NCBI RefSeq assembly: GCF_025972045.1
Contig: NZ_JAPDHX010000005.1
Coordinates: forward strand, 186,001-250,000
Origin: Micropruina sonneratiae
Lineage (GTDB): Bacteria; Actinomycetota; Actinomycetes; Propionibacteriales; Propionibacteriaceae
Length of the DNA: 64,000 nt
Direction of reading: 5' to 3'
Under the pieces are notes generated by a model that was not told where the DNA came from, made no database searches, and saw nothing but the letters and a program-made list of their open reading frames with translations. The position numbers and the translations under genes are program-made. Positions 63,903-64,000 of this stretch are shown here, piece after piece (position 1 is the stretch's first letter; every line of letters starts with the position of its first letter).

Positions 63903-63908
63903 ACCCTA
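63903..63908 (-). promoter_or_regulatory. probable -10 hexamer TAGGGT of a leaderless transcript
   Basis: On the minus strand TAGGGT, eight bases, then the ATG at 63894. A GTG at 63900 is in frame but only two bases away, which favours the ATG. Confidence 0.5.
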
Positions 63909-63964
63909 GTGAGCGTGAAACAGCTTGTCGAGAGCAGGAAGCGCGGCCGAAACACCGGCGCCTG

Positions 63965-64000
63965 TGGCGCGCTCGGAGGGATTCGAACCCCCAACCTGCT
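63965..64000 (-). tRNA. partial tRNA, 3' part, cut by the right edge
   Basis: Read on the minus strand the last bases contain a T arm GGGGG-TTCGAAT-CCCTC with a seven-base loop, then an acceptor strand CGAGCGC, discriminator G and an encoded CCA. The variable region ahead reads AGGTT. The anticodon lies outside the window, so the isotype is open; the matching 5' acceptor strand should be GCGCTCG. Encoded CCA supports a functional tRNA. Confidence 0.85.

Overview
The window reads as one stretch of a high-GC (about 70 percent by eye) actinobacterial chromosome. Support comes from the strong G/C bias at third codon positions, frequent GTG starts, stop-start overlaps of the ATGA/GTGA type, and families typical of Actinomycetota: a Pol-PE-Lig ordered LigD, a LigB-type ligase, a DUF222/13E12 HNH protein, DUF6421, and a DDAH/Lrp pair arranged as in mycobacteria. 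A Propionibacteriales-like host is plausible but is inference. No insertion sequence, prophage, CRISPR array or rRNA was seen. One tRNA 3' end lies on the right edge.

Left third (1-20 kb): glycerate kinase; a short peptide gene; two small genes with DtxR/IdeR-type iron boxes (DUF1540 and DUF2470) that converge and overlap; a GCS2-type carboxylate-amine ligase; glycogen precursor synthesis (glgC) divergent from a GH13 alpha-glucosidase; NhaA; a kinase-like plus GNAT N-acetylglutamate synthase-like gene with a two-PQ-loop membrane protein; an aldo/keto reductase with a winged-helix regulator; otsA-otsB for trehalose; a CPBP protease; an NAD(P)-binding/TspO fusion; PhoA; and a P450 with a VOC protein.

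Middle (20-42 kb): cstA with its small partner; alkylation repair (ada/alkA-ogt); two DinB genes and two regulators (TetR, WYL) with visible operator-like palindromes; LigD; another CPBP-like protease; DUF6421 with its SDR partner; a decayed LPXTG surface protein; threonine aldolase; YbaK; GNAT; an alanine/glycine symporter; and menB.

Right third (42-64 kb): a GDPD and a large SGNH-acyltransferase; two zinc peptidases facing each other; a sugar locus (LacI regulator, binding lipoprotein, two permeases, GH130 phosphorylase, Tat-exported alpha/alpha-barrel enzyme) with a perfect 14-bp operator; DDAH and Lrp; a second HhH-GPD glycosylase; a less GC-rich lipoprotein/secreted protein pair; LigB; an HNH endonuclease; and a carbonic anhydrase-like protein lacking its catalytic dyad.

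A pattern across the window is a TANNNT or CANNNT hexamer placed almost always 6-8 bases before the start codon, with no Shine-Dalgarno between. About twenty genes show it, which points to widespread leaderless transcripts. Genes inside operons keep normal Shine-Dalgarno sites or overlapping stop/start codons.
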